Positions 1-12,199 of a DNA stretch of 64,000 nucleotides are shown in pieces. The DNA comes from Ulota crispa (Eukaryota > Streptophyta > Bryopsida > Orthotrichales > Orthotrichaceae). Under the pieces are notes generated by a model. The model was not told the origin of the DNA, did not search any database, and saw nothing but the letters and a program-made list of their open reading frames with translations. The DNA lies in NCBI GenBank assembly GCA_963920765.1, contig OY987251.1:3226501-3290500 (forward strand). The letters are read 5' to 3'. The position numbers were made by a program, and so were the translations under genes. The first letter of the stretch is position 1; each line of letters opens with the position of its first letter.

Positions 1-1488
1 ATTTCACTAAATCTAAAATTTAAAATTTCATATGTTGAAAGCACTAATAATAGCATGAGAATGTATTGATTTTGGACAAATGGTGAACTTGTAATCATTT
101 TAAAGCATTTTAATCATAATTCAATGCTTTTACTAAATGATTTTTTATTAACACTTCTCCTAATTTGATTCATGTCAAATTTTAGTGCATTGTGTCCCTC
201 TTTCTATAAGAGGCTTGTTTGAGTTGAGGCAATTTTAAGCTCTAGAAGATGGTTAAATGCTAAAAAAATTGTTGGTGGAAGACTAAAAATTGATGAATAT
301 AGCATATTTGGTAGTGCAAAATTGCACTTGACATGGGTTAAAGGCATGGAGTTGGAATAATCTACATCTCAAAATTCAATGCATGCTCTCCCCCTTTATA
401 GGATTTTAAAATATGTAATTGGTTTTAGATTTGGTGAAGGATTGATTACATGGAGAGGGTTTGAGTGAAGAATGGATTTTTTTGTCCACATCTCTATTTT
501 AATTTCATGTGGTATTGCTCAAGGGCAAGACAATCAAATGCTTATCTTTTTGCAATTTAAATAAAATCGTTTTAACCAAAAAGAGAGTTAATAGTCTTAT
601 TTTAAATATTGGTGATTATTATTATTATTTTTTGTTTATTCCACAAATTCATAGGAGATAGTGTCAATTCAGACATTTTTTGTCAATCTAAATTTGTCAA
701 TTTGATCATTCTTTTGTTATTTTGGACATTTTTTTGTTGACACATTCAGTCAATTTAGACGTGTCACCGCAGACAATTTTTCTTGATTGCGCAGTCATTC
801 TATTATTTTATTTATTGACACTTAAAATAAACATTTTTTTCAATTATAATCTCCACTTAAACTAACAAGCTACACTCTAATTTTGATACGAGTAAGTTGG
901 AGATTCCTATGAGAACTATTTTTAATCTTTGGTAAATTAATTTGGATTTTTTGAACTCAAATTATTATATGTAATCCATTTTTGCTGTAAAATGTTGATT
1001 CCATAGCATTTACAAAGAAGGTGATGTGGCTCAATGCTTCAAACATTGATTAATATTTAAAATTACATTGTATCTTAATGGTGTACATTGTGCACACAAT
1101 GTTTGCTACTATTGATTGTCTTTTAACACTTTAAGCATATTAATAAAGTATTCTCTATAAAAAGATTAATATTATACAAAAAAATGTGCCAATATCTATA
1201 CTGAAATCTATTTGAGTGCAATAAATAAGTTAGATTTTACCAAATTTCTAATAAGATATTTAAAGTATCTACCTTTTATTTTATTTTAAATTTATGTTTG
1301 TAAATTGAGTTTACAATTTTGCTTCATCTAATATCAAAGCATTGCAACCATCACAATATGTTGTCAATGATAATTGCAGAGTTGTTTGCAACATCACTAC
1401 TTATAATTAAATTATAGTTATTTTTTTAATTGTGGGTAAATAATCACATGCATACAAGCATGTAAACAAATGCATCACAAATAGTGGT
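1..1488. other. AT-rich intergenic DNA
   Basis: No supportable gene, splice pattern or RNA gene was seen. Around 650–790 there are repeated short motifs of the type GTCAATTT, TTTGGACA and GACGTGTCA. Similar motifs occur inside the small CACTA MITE at 12354–12497, so this may be a decayed piece of a related element, but no termini are visible. Confidence 0.5.
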
Positions 1489-1493
1489 GATCT
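1489..1493. repeat. Target site duplication of the copia element, left copy
   Basis: GATCT lies directly before the left LTR (TGTTG...) and again directly after the right LTR (...CAACA) at 6867–6871. A 5-bp duplication is the usual size for LTR retrotransposons. It shows that this is one complete insertion whose two LTRs belong together. Confidence 0.9.
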
Positions 1494-1764
1494 TGTTGAG
1501 ATAAGTACTCTATTAATACGCTCTCCACATATTTAACTAGAGTTCACAGGAGTTTACTTTAGTAAAGGGATCCCATGGACCAATAGTAGAGAAGGACTTT
1601 TACTTTCTATATTTGGTCTTCCCTTGTATATAGTAGACAAACCTTACTTGGATAATAATACTTATTACTTCTTCTCCTTGAATACTTTGTTATATCTCTT
1701 TTATATCCTTATTGTGTTTTCTATTTCCAACACTTTCCTTAGAGTCTGTAGCTCTATTACAACA
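1494..1764 (+). repeat. Left LTR of copia element
   Basis: It begins TGTTG and ends CAACA, the inverted TG..CA ends of an LTR. It is 271 bp long and pairs with 6597–6866. Confidence 0.92.
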
Positions 1765-1833
1765 CGCTATCTCAACACGCTTCTTTGCTTTAATCCCTTT
1801 GAGGGAGTTTGTTAGTAGTGTCCTTCACCCCTC

Positions 1834-2244
1834 ATGGCTACTTCACGTTCTTCTGCTACCACATTTGTTGTAGTGCCAGCAGCTACTCCCAACGTTGAAG
1901 CACCAAGGCTTCAACCTCTTCTCTTTGCACAATTGGAGGTTGACGGGAACAACTACCTTCTATGGGCAAGAATTGCAAAAGCACATATTTATGGGGAGCA
2001 ATTATCCCAGTGCATCGCGTTTGATAATCCTTCTGATCAACCTTCTATTGTAAGTACCACTGATTTAACAACTATGTCTTACAAAGCATTACTTTTGCTT
2101 CATTGCCATCTTGTTCCATCTTTACAATATCAATACCTAGAGGTCAAAAACCCTAATGAGCTTTGGAATAAGCTCAAGTCTTGTTTTGATAACCAGAAAA
2201 CCATTTTTCTTCCTAGAGCACTACATGATTGGACTCATCTATGA
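1834..2244 (+). pseudogene. copia gag (capsid) N-terminal part, truncated by a stop
   Basis: The ATG at 1834 lies 70 bp inside the left LTR and opens 136 codons resembling copia/retrotran_gag proteins. It has a region like 'LEVDGNNYLLWARIAKAHI', then 'NPNELWNKLKSCFD', the usual W..L...F spacing of plant copia capsids. The frame stops at TGA 2242–2244, well before the nucleocapsid knuckle. The CCHC box (CHKCGRVDHLATSC, C-x2-C-x4-H-x4-C) is present downstream at about 2680–2725, followed by another stop (TAG 2728). The capsid and nucleocapsid halves are therefore separated by decay. Function is assigned by family resemblance. Confidence 0.85.
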
Positions 2245-2673
2245 GTGTTGGATTTTCCAACACTTGTTTCTTTCAATAGTGAGTTATTTTGTATTATATC
2301 GTAGTTGAGATTGTGCGGTCGGGCTATCGCTGAGGAGGAAATGATTGAGAAAACTCTCTCACCATTTCCACCTGCCTTTGTTGTACTTGCACAGCAGTAC
2401 AGAAACATGAAATTTGAGACTCTCTCAGATCTCATGTCTCTGTTGCTTCTTGCTGAAAAGTAAAACGAACTCTTACTTTGTAATGCAGAGTCACATCCAA
2501 TCAGTACTCCAGTTCTAAAGTCTCATGCTGTTAAAGTTTTTGGTGCCAAATCTAAGGCACGGAAACATAGAAAAAATAAGTATAAACACTCGGGTCAATC
2601 TAGACGCCATAATTACCATGTTCTAAGGGAAAATACCACTCCTAATAATAATGGTAAGCGTTCATTAGAGACG

Positions 2674-5600
2674 CATTCTTGTCACAAGTGTGGCAGAGTG
2701 GATCATTTGGCCACTAGTTGTCGTACATAGGAATATTTTGTAAAAATGTTCCAAGAAAACAAAAAGCTGCGAGTTGAAGCCCAAGAGGCTCATTCCATGG
2801 ATGCGTCTATGGATCCATTTGAAGCTAAGGCTTTCAAAGTACATGTTGCTGAGGACACTCATATTGGTGAGTCATTTGATGTCCTCTTTGGCTCTACAAC
2901 AACACATACAATTTTGTGTAATAAACATTTTTTTGATGAGCATAATCTTTCATCTTGGAAAACCAAAAATTTGATTACTATAGCTGGATTGAATGTGTTT
3001 CAATTCCAAGAGGGGCCAGCAAAGGTGATATTGCCTGAGGGCACCACCATTACATGCATGCGTGCTCTATATTCTCCCTCTGCCCCCCAAAGTCTGATCA
3101 GCTATTGGGATATGCGTGCCAACGGTTTTTACCTCTCAACCAAAATTCTAGATAGTCGTGAGGCTTTGGTTATTATGCTTAATAATAAAATTGTGGAAAC
3201 AGCCTTTGCTGCGGCAAGTGGTTTGTATCGGATTGCGATCCAACCACCTAGTGTATACAGTTTTGCTATATCTTCTAAAGATGATAAAATTTCATTCTGG
3301 CATGGACGATTTGGTCATCCAGGTTCTACATTGTTTAAGAAAATTATTCCTTGTGTTGCTGGACACAATTTGCAAGTTGCAGATGTAATATCTATGACAT
3401 TATGTCAAGCATGCGTGCAAGGTAAATTGATTGCCAAACCATCATTATGGAAGCTTCCTCATGAATTACCACCAAATGCTTTCAAGGCTACATGGTGATA
3501 TTTGTGGTCCAATAAATCATATATCAAGACCATTCCAATATTTCTTGGTTTTGGTTGATGCATCAGGCAAGCAATCACATATCTTGTTATTATCAACAAG
3601 AAATTTGGCTTTTGCCAATTTATTATCAATGTTAATTCACTTCAAGGCCCATTTCCCTGACTATCTAATCAAGACATTGCGTATGGATAATGCTCAGGAA
3701 TTTTGATCAAGATTCCTTGAAGACTATTGTATTGCAACAAGGATTAATTTGACATATTCAATTCCATATGAACATGCTCAAAATGGATTGGTAGAGTCTT
3801 TTATCAAACAAATTCAGCTTATTACAAGACCATTGCTTCTTCATGCAAACTTGCCAGCTTCTATGTGGGGATATGCAGTTTTACATGCAGCAGCTTTGAT
3901 TTGACTCCGCCCTTCTTCTTTGGAGAATGCTTCTGCACAAGAGCTTATTTCAGGGCGTATTCTTAATGTATCTCACCTACGAGTGTTTGGTTGTTGTGTA
4001 TGGGTTCCAGTTCCAGAACCTCAACGCCATACTATTGGAGCTCATCAACAAAAAAACATTTATGTTGGATTTGACTCTCCAAGCATTATTTGTTATATCA
4101 ATACTTATACTGGTACGTTGCTTTGAGCTCGTTTTGCCAATTGTCGATTTGAAGAGGATAAATTTCCATCTTTCCAGAGAAGAGCATCTATTCAAGAAGG
4201 AGCATCTATTCATGAGCATTCTAAGAGCATAATATTTAAGGCACCTGAAACATTTACATTGAACCATGATTTTTAAACATCTTTGGCTGAAACTGAGGTT
4301 GCTAAAATTTTGCATTTGCAAAAAATTGCGGATCAAACACCTGATGGTTTCAATGATGCACCAAGGATAACCAAGACTCTATTAAGTGAAGCTCAAAATC
4401 TCCTTGCTCAAGTTTCAATTCCAGTAACCATTTCTACTCCAATTTTGCAAATGGTGGGCAAGCAGACTCGTGGACCTAATAAACAACCACGCAAACGCAA
4501 TACTATTTCATCTACTTCTACAGCAACCACTTCTACTTTTATGGGATCTGCAACTCCTGAGGGAGAAAATCTTGTTTTTGAACATAATATTTCCAAGCCA
4601 AATATTGAATTATCCATGATGTATTGTGATACACATGATATGTGAGATAGAGCAACCACTGACATAAATGAAACATTTATTTGTATGATTGCAAAAAATC
4701 TTTCTTACGAGAAAGATGACCCTGAATCAATGACTATTGATAAAGCGATGCATCGCTCTAATTGGATGAAGTGGAAATCGGCTATTGAGGAGGAGTATAT
4801 TTCTTTGCGTAAGAGACAAGTTTTTGGACCAATTATTAATAATCTTTATTCTCGGCCTCTTGGATACAAATTGGTATTTGTACCCAAACAGGATGACAAA
4901 GGATAAATCATTCGTTACAAGGTGCGTTTGGTTGCTCAAGGTTTGATTCAAAAGTTTGGAGTTAATTATGATTTTACATATTCACCGGTTATGGATTCTC
5001 TTACTTTCTAATATCTTTTTGGAATGGTCGTACACACCACATTGGAAATGCGTCTTATGGACGTTGTTACTGCTTATCTCTATGGCTCTCTTCATGATGA
5101 TATTTATATGAAGGTTTCACATGGCCTCAAAAACAATAAGCAAGTCACCCCTATTCCGGAAAAATATCGTAGTGTCAAGTTACAATAGGCGTTATACGGT
5201 CTTAAGCAATCTGGGCGCATATGGTATCAACAACTGCGGAACTATCTTGTTGAGCATCACTTTATAAATGATCTATTGTTGCCATGTCTTTTTATTAAAA
5301 GAGATAACCATGGATTTGTGATCATTGCGATACATGTTGATGATTTAAACCTTGTGGGCACCAAATTTGCATGTATTGTAGCTACGAAGTTACTCATTCA
5401 TGAGTTTGAGATGAAACTCCTTGGTAAAACTACCTTTTGCATTGGCTTGCAAATTATTCACTTGAAAAATGGTTTCATATTTTTTTCCCAACAAGCTTAT
5501 ATAAACCAAATATTGAAAAGGTTTAATATGACAGATACTTACCCGTTATCTACGCCTATGATTAGTTGGAGCAACAATAGTGAAGGACCTTATTGCCCTT

Positions 5601-6290
5601 GTGAGAAGAAGGAGGAACCATTGGGTGAACAATATTCATACCTTGCTATGGTCGGAGCACTTTTATATTTGGCTACATCTACAAGGCCTGACATTGCATT
5701 TTTAATCAATGTACTTGCAAGACATAGTGCCCATCCAACACTTTGACATTGGAATAGTAGTAAACATCTTTTTTGTTATTTCCAAGGGACTAAAGATTTG
5801 GGATTGCATTATTCTAAATCAATGAATCCTACATTGGTTGGATATGCTGATGCTGGTTATAAATCTGATCCCGCAACAACCAAGTCTCAAATAGGTTATG
5901 TTTTCTTAAGGCTTGGAGCTGCTATATCTTGGAAATTGGTAAAGCAAACAATAATTGCAACATCATCTAATCATGCAAAAATTATTGCTTTACATGAAGC
6001 TTCTAAGGAATGCATTTGGTTGAGATCCATTGATAAGTTTATTCAAACAAATTGTGAATTACCATATAATGATTCCCCGACTATTTTATATGAAGATAAT
6101 AGTGCTTGTGTTGCACAAATGCAAGCGGGTTTTATTAAAGGTGATTGGACCAAACATATTGATCCCAAATACTTCAGCTACACCCATGACTTGATTTAAG
6201 CGCAAGCACTTGAAATCAAGAAAGTCATATTGGCAGATAATCTTGCAGATCTCTTCACCAAAGCCCTTCCATTATGTACACATCACTGAC
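2674..6290 (+). pseudogene. copia pol polyprotein, broken by stops and a frameshift
   Basis: In order: CCHC knuckle (2674–2730); protease/linker region (2746–3290); pre-integrase finger (FWHGRFGHP at 3295, then C..C near 3400); integrase core (LHGDICGP near 3485, MDNAQEF near 3690, HAQNGLVES near 3775); RT (WMKWKSAIEEE near 4765, RLVAQG near 4930, DVVTAYLYGSLHDDIY near 5060, ALYGLKQSGR near 5190, HVDDLNLVG near 5335); RNase H (YADAGY near 5835, EDNSACVA near 6095, NLADLFTKALP near 6240). Stops fall at about 2728, 3704, 3902, 4124, 4274, 4643, 4904, 5009, 5186, 5744 and 6197, and the frame changes near 3480. At least four stops (3704, 3902, 4124, 5744) are TGA where related proteins usually have Arg, as CGA-to-TGA change would give. 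Confidence 0.9.
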
Positions 6291-6596
6291 TTATTTATGG
6301 CATTGGAATGCGGCGACTCAATACTTTGGAGTAAGAGATTCAATAGGTTTGTATTGTAATAACCTTTACCATCTTTCCATGGATTTTTCCCATTGGGTTT
6401 TACCATGTGAATGGATTGTTGAAGGTGTTGTGCTCTTTTTCCTTCATCCATGGTTTTATTCTTGATCATTAATAAGGTTTTCCCGGATAAGGTTTTAATG
6501 AGGCAACAACCATATATCTTACAAGATTACGGGAATTATCATATAGAACATTATTGTTTAGGTATACATACAACTATGTGTCAATCAAGGAGGAGT

Positions 6597-6866
6597 TTTG
6601 AGATAAGTATTCTATTAATACGCTCTCCACATACTTAACTAGAGTTCACAGGAGTTTACTTTAGTAAAGGGATCCCATGGACCAATAGTAGAGAAGGACT
6701 TTTACTTTCTATATTTGGTCTTCCCTTGTATATAGTAGACAAACCCTACTTGGATAATAATTCTTGTTACTTCTTCTCCTTGCATACTTTGTTATATCTC
6801 TTTTATGTCCTTATTGTGTTTTCTATTTCCAACACTTTCCTTAGAGTCTGTAGCTCTATCACAACA
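6597..6866 (+). repeat. Right LTR of copia element
   Basis: About 96–97% identical to 1494–1764 by eye. Its second base has changed, so it begins TTTTG instead of TGTTG. It ends CAACA and is followed by GATCT, the right copy of the target duplication. Confidence 0.92.
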
Positions 6867-6871
6867 GATCT

Positions 6872-7340
6872 AACACCTTTAAAACTTTGAAGACTTATTA
6901 ACAAAAGTAATTAACAATTCAAAAAATAGATGTAATCAACATAATTGCTCTATTTTTTTGAGCTAGTTCCTTTTTCATATGAATTATCATTAGTATAAAC
7001 TGCCTATGTTTTTTGACATCATTTGTAAAGCCACTAGAGTACTTATATCTTATCTCTATAATAGTTTTATCTCTATTAGTTAAGTAGTTGCAAGCAAAAT
7101 ATGATTTAGAAATTTGTGATTGGCCAAGAGCCAAGAGGTAAAGTGATGAACATGGGCATTGTGTATGAAAGGACATCTTTGATAGAACCCATTGAATATT
7201 TATCCAACTAGAATTTGGAATTCACATATAAAAGGGTGGAAAGGGAGATGAAGAGGCAAATTGATTTGAATCTGAAATTGAATTTGAGTTTATATTATCC
7301 CATGGAATATTTTTGTGAATATGAGTGACATGGAGATAGC
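6872..7340. other. Intergenic DNA without recognised features
   Basis: AT-rich sequence with no convincing coding frame, inverted repeat or terminal motif seen. Confidence 0.4.
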
Positions 7341-7351
7341 ATGGGCACTAT

Positions 7352-7727
7352 AGCCTTCCGCCGGAACGGCGGGTGCACTAGTCCACTAGTCTATACTAAT
7401 AATAGGCTTGGTTCCATTAATTGGGTAGTTGGGTGTTGCTCCAAGAAAATTAAGTGGCGGTTATGTGGCGGTTATTCTTATTTCTATGGTTATGTGGCAG
7501 TTATGGTTATCCTTGGAGATGGGGTATACACAAGAATAGAGGATGGTTGCTTGGAAAAGGAGGCAAAGCGTGTAGGTAGGCATAATACATGTTGAATCAT
7601 TGGAATGGAAAGGAGAAGAATCTTGAAGAAGGTGATTATGAGGAAGGTCATGTTAATTTTTTTGCAATGACCCCCTCTTGTGATGGCCCTCCACCAGAAT
7701 AGCGGGTACAAGGGTCCACTAGTATCA
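7352..7727. repeat. Direct-repeat-bounded segment, possibly a small retroelement
   Basis: A GC-richer motif at about 7352–7394 (TCCGCCGGAACGGCGGG..., then CACTAGTCCACTAGT) recurs in the same orientation at about 7685–7727 (TCCACCAGAATAGCGGG..., then GGTCCACTAGT), near three-quarters identical. The 290 bp between include repeated GTGGCGGTTATG-type words. Two direct copies around a short non-coding middle could be a TRIM-like element or a local duplication; no TG..CA ends or primer site could be shown. Confidence 0.3.
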
Positions 7728-7748
7728 TATATCTTAGCTATTTACATA

Positions 7749-8109
7749 TTAACCCCAAAAGCGCCCAATTGACTATTTTCTGGTCGCTGCCCATTTTTTG
7801 GGCTGCTTGAGATTTTTTTTTAAACTTTTTTCAAATTTTTTTTTGTAATTGAAAATCAAGTCCACTTAACTTGAATCATGTCAATCCATATTTACCCCTA
7901 AATGGCCCAAAAGCCCTTTGCGGCCGTATGTATAGACGTATTTGAGTTGCTATGATGGCTTTCCAAATTTTTTTATACACCCACCATCATACAACCCTTC
8001 AATATGTATGGTTGTAACACTTAATTTCCAGTTGATTCAACTTCTGAATATTAGTTGCGACCGTATTTGATACCGTATCTCCAGAGCCCAAGGGCCCTTT
8101 AGGGGTTAA
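7749..8109. mobile_element. TTAA-flanked small DNA transposon, copy 1
   Basis: It begins TTAA-CCCCAAAAGCGCCC and ends GGGCCCTTTAGGGG-TTAA, an imperfect inverted repeat just inside TTAA on both sides. It is non-coding and contains GCTGCCC near 7785, a word shared with two larger copies. A second right-type end lies at 8440–8456 (GGGCCTTTAAGGG-TTAA), so two copies may overlap or be nested here. Confidence 0.55.
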
Positions 8110-10046
8110 ACTCCACCAAGGAGAAAATTTACTATTTCAAGAAACTAATGATGTTCTCTCCTTTCAAAAAATTGCACTTTTGAAGTTTAGGATAAAAAAT
8201 ACATTTTTAACCAATCACACCAAATTTTGTAATCTATGAGTAAATTTTTTAATTTTGGTGAATATTAAATGGGAAATGCTTCTAAATTCATTACATAAAA
8301 ATCCAAATTTTTTTTGAGTGTTTTACAATATAGATAATTACTAAACATTATGATTCTTATTTTCTCTTTTGAAACAAACTTCATCAAAGTTACAAAAGTA
8401 CCATTTTATAACACATCTATGTTTTGCCCTTACCCCTTTGGGCCTTTAAGGGTTAAGAATAGGCTATACACAGCTACAAGTCAAATCTCACATAAATCTT
8501 TCTGCATATTGACAAAATTCAACAAAACTAGATGTAAGTATCACCAATAGTGTTATTGCTTAATTGTGCTTTTTCTCATGTTGTTTTTCAATATTAATTT
8601 TAAAAAGTGCCAAGCTAATTAATTATGTATCAATTAAGTCTTCAAATTAAATTGATATTAGAAGAAATTTAAGACATGTTGAATCCAAGGGTGAATCTAC
8701 CTTGAAAACCAAAAATACTATCTCAAGGAACTTTTACTTGATTACATTTTTGATAAATTTTAATTATATGAAAAAAACTAATTACTTAACCTTTCAAGGA
8801 CATTTAATAGTTTTTTTAGTTAGTTATCTTTTATGTATTTGATGAGTAGATATCTTTATTTTTCAAAATCAATTTCCTAATTTATCCTAGTTTTTCCAAA
8901 CCTTTAAAATTAGTCTTAGATCTTTAAACCATTTTAAAACTCTAACAAACAAAGTCTCCAAAAAAAAGATTAAAAAATAAAACAAAGACACTTTTCTATT
9001 ATGTGATGCAAATTGTGTAGATTCAAAATCAAATCAGTATTACTTTGAAATCAAAAAAAATTGTTAGTTCAAAGTACCAATTAAAAATTATGCATTTTTG
9101 GAATTTATCTTGATTCTTTTAATTCTTTGAAAAATTGTGAAAAATATAAGGTTCCATGTTGCAAGAGTTGAAAAGTCTAATATAAATTGGTAAGAAGTAG
9201 CAAATATTGTAATGAAGTTCTCAACAATTTTTGAATTTGAATGTTTTTTTTATTGACTAGAGCTCTCTTATATGTAGTAATTATAATTACTAACTTAAAA
9301 TACACAAAACTATAGCATTATCATAAAACAACCTTGGCTATGTTTAGAATGCACTCCTAAGCCTAATTGTTCAAAAAAATTAATCAACTTAAAAAATTCA
9401 AAAGGCCAAATCCTATTTGAATGTTGTAAAAAAGATACATAATAATAATAATAACAATTACAATTAAGAATCTATAGTGAAAGTTTTTGAAAGTCAAAAA
9501 GGACTATGCTTGAATGAAGAGTTACCTTTGTATTGATTTTATTAATTTTTGAAAATGGAAGTCAAAGAGAACGAGTATCTATTTGTTTTTTTATAAAAAG
9601 ATTTAACAAGTTTGAATATTAAAAATTATGATTTTTGAATTAGCAAATTAGACATATTTAATGCTTTACAATTTTAATTTTAGCATAAAAATAGTCACTT
9701 AAAGTAAAATTGTATTTTGAGCACATTGGTAATATCATTCTTGCCAAAAATACGTAATTATCTTTTGAGTTATGAAGGCAATCAGCCCTAAAATTGGGTT
9801 CTAATTTTAGAATCAACAAAGATTTTTGATAAAAATTAGGATTAATAATTTGTAGGGTAGAGACATGGCTGCCGCACTTGGACCTTGGCATCCAAAGATA
9901 AAGAGATGTGGGTGGCTACTCTTTTTTTTTTTCTTCTCACTCATATGACAAAGTTTTGTCAAAAAAAATTCTTGAATGAAAATCACTTACTTTTTTGTAT
10001 TAGCCCTTTCATTTTGCTTCTTGCTTACTCTACATCTACATTTTTA
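8110..10046. other. AT-rich intergenic DNA
   Basis: Apart from the extra TTAA-type end at 8440–8456, no gene, inverted repeat or conserved motif was recognised. Confidence 0.4.
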
Positions 10047-10357
10047 GGGAAAACTTCAAGGATATCCCTAAAGTTTGCAATAATTTCATAAATACCCTTG
10101 CTTTTTTAGAAATTTTGTAGATACCCTTGGACCAAAATTTTCAAGCGTTTTTTTTTGTAGTGCATGCCACTTCCCTTCTCCTTTGTGTGCACAATACTCT
10201 TTCTTGTTATGCATGCACACAAAGGAAGAAGAAAAGTGGCATGCACAACAACTAAACGCCTAATTTTTTTGGTCCAAGGATATTTGTGAAATTTCTGAAA
10301 AAGCAAGGGTATCTATGAAATTATTGCGAATTTCAAGGGTATCCATGAAAATTTCCT
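10047..10357. mobile_element. Inverted-repeat MITE (GGGAAA family), intact copy
   Basis: The two arms pair over about 140 bp each. The left arm (GGAAAACTTCAAGGATATCC...) is matched on the opposite strand by the right arm (GGAAATTTTCATGGATACCC...). Inner arms also pair, around CATGCCACTTC and its complement. Near the right end the words CAAGGGTATCTATGAAATTA and CAAGGGTATCCATGAAAATT lie exactly 30 bp apart. The arm therefore already holds about one and a half copies of the unit amplified at 17255–19845. It has no coding capacity. Confidence 0.82.
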
Positions 10358-10764
10358 TTTTTTTTAATATTTTGTAAGTTTATTTTTTGTATTAGTGGCT
10401 TCTAAATAGTGCTAAGCACCTTGGATCTTGCCGAGTTAGAAAAGTTTTTGGTGGATTTTCAAGTAGACGGAGGTGCCTATTGCAAAAGCAGTGTTGACGC
10501 ACCAACTTCAAAAATTCACATCTTAGTGGCTTGTAATTCAACTTTTATGTAAACTTTTGTTGTGAATGTGTGTTAAAGTCTAGTTTTTAGCAAAAAAATG
10601 AATTAATGATGATAAGTTCTTGATGAATTTTTTATTAAATTTTAAATGTATAATGGTCCTTGACTTTGTTAGTAAAAGAATATTTTCTTTTTTGAATATC
10701 TCCTTATTTAGATAAGATCTTGTAATGTGACTTGCGCATATAGCAGTGGCTATGAATCTAGTTT

Positions 10765-11669
10765 TTAACCCTTAAAGACCCAAACAATGATTTTTGGCAA
10801 CATAGAAATTTTGGGATTTTTCATTTTTTTTCTTTGAAATTTTCACACATGGTTTTCCCAAGGAGTAGCTTTAAGGTCCAACAATTTTCATGACCTTTGA
10901 CTACATGCTCAAAAGTTATTGCATGATATGTGGATTTTTTTGTTTGACAGGCAACCTTGGTAGCTCCAAAAGCTTTTAAAAAAATCACATTTCTAGAAAA
11001 ATAAAAAAAACTGAAATTGGTTGTTTAGATTTATACATACGTGAGAAACTTAAAATCATTCCATTTCAATCAATGAGGAGTTTTTGTTTGCAAGCAATCA
11101 TGGATTCTCTACTCTTAAATAAACTTTGAGGTCCTTCATTATATTCAATTTTCAATATTTTGGACAAAAAGCAAAACCAAAAGATGTAAATTGTTTGTCA
11201 CAACATTACAACCATTGGGATTAGAATTTTTCATTTCCATAATGAAATTCTTAATAATTTAGTAGTTTGAATCATTCTCTACTTTTTACTTGCTATTTTT
11301 TTCCCATGTGTTTTACAGTTCCAAATGATTTGGAATTTTCAAGTGTGTATCCAACTTGCTTTGAAGAACAAATCCAAAAAATCACAACCATTTTGGAAAA
11401 TTTTTATACAAATATGACCTTGTGAAGTGCAGCTGCCCGGATTTTTGCAAAGACAAAAAGCCATTTTTGTTAATTCAAACTCAAATATCTTACATTCTAC
11501 ATGATGAAAATTTCTGAATTTTTGCGCATCTTTAGATACTAGTGTAGTACAATCTCTTACAATTACATGTGTCCATAAATGATTTTTTTCTAAAATTTGG
11601 TACTTACACTAGAAGTGGCAGTTTTGAGCAAATTCGGTGAAAACTTAGTCATAAGCATGTAGGGGTTAA
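10765..11669. mobile_element. TTAA-flanked DNA transposon, copy 2 (905 bp, non-autonomous)
   Basis: Starts TTAA-CCCTTAAAGACCC and ends ATGTAGGGG-TTAA. It has no open frame of note. The word GCTGCCCGG lies near 11430, about 240 bp from the right end, matching its place in the copy at 14165–15084. The TTAA border with CCC..GGG ends resembles the piggyBac superfamily, but no transposase is present, so the class is an inference. Confidence 0.55.
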
Positions 11670-11930
11670 TATTGATTATTTTGAAATTTTTGAGCCTCTC
11701 ATAAAGTCTCAAAAGAGATTAAAGAAAGAGAGGTTAGCCATTTATGCCATTGAGATTGATTTAATTAGAAATTTGTAATTTAAGCATTGAATGTAAGTTT
11801 ATCACAAAATTCGGGCTAAAAAAAATCACGTCAAGTTTAGATTTAGCACAAACATTTCAAGTATACTAAAGTATCAAACCATGTTTTTTTTTGGAGACTT
11901 TTGAAGTGGCAAAGATTTGATGCTTTCACT

Positions 11931-12162
11931 TTAACCCTTAAATGATCATAGGGCATAGTATATATGCTGTCGTATAATTGGTATTTTCTACCAATAAAAA
12001 GAATTAAAAAGGATCTCAAGTAGCTTACTAGAACCGCTTTGATCTATTCTCCAATATCTTTGTTGATTTCAAATGTAGTAAAGTGAGAATCTATTCCAAA
12101 TATAAGCAAAACACCTCATATTGTACTAGTGGCAAGGGCACACTTAGACATTTAGAGGTTAA
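11931..12162. mobile_element. TTAA-flanked small DNA transposon, copy 3
   Basis: Begins TTAA-CCCTTAAATGATC and ends ACATTTAGAGG-TTAA, 232 bp. It is weaker than copies 2 and 4 because the terminal repeat is short and diverged. Confidence 0.4.
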
Positions 12163-12199
12163 TTAAGTGAGAATAAGCTCTTATTCCTTAATTACCTTT

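Larger units (their letters stand above)
1494..6866 (+). mobile_element. Ty1/copia LTR retrotransposon, full length, non-functional
   Basis: A 5.4-kb element with two LTRs of about 270 bp, a 5-bp target duplication and internal domains in copia order: gag with a CCHC knuckle, pre-integrase zinc finger, integrase, reverse transcriptase, RNase H. A purine-rich tract (AAGGAGGAG) lies just before the right LTR, as expected for the polypurine tract. The two LTRs differ at about nine bases plus one deletion, so insertion is fairly recent, yet the body has about a dozen in-frame stops and at least one frameshift. No match to the usual initiator-Met tRNA primer site was recognised after the left LTR. 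The integrase-before-RT order separates it from Ty3/gypsy. Confidence 0.93.
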
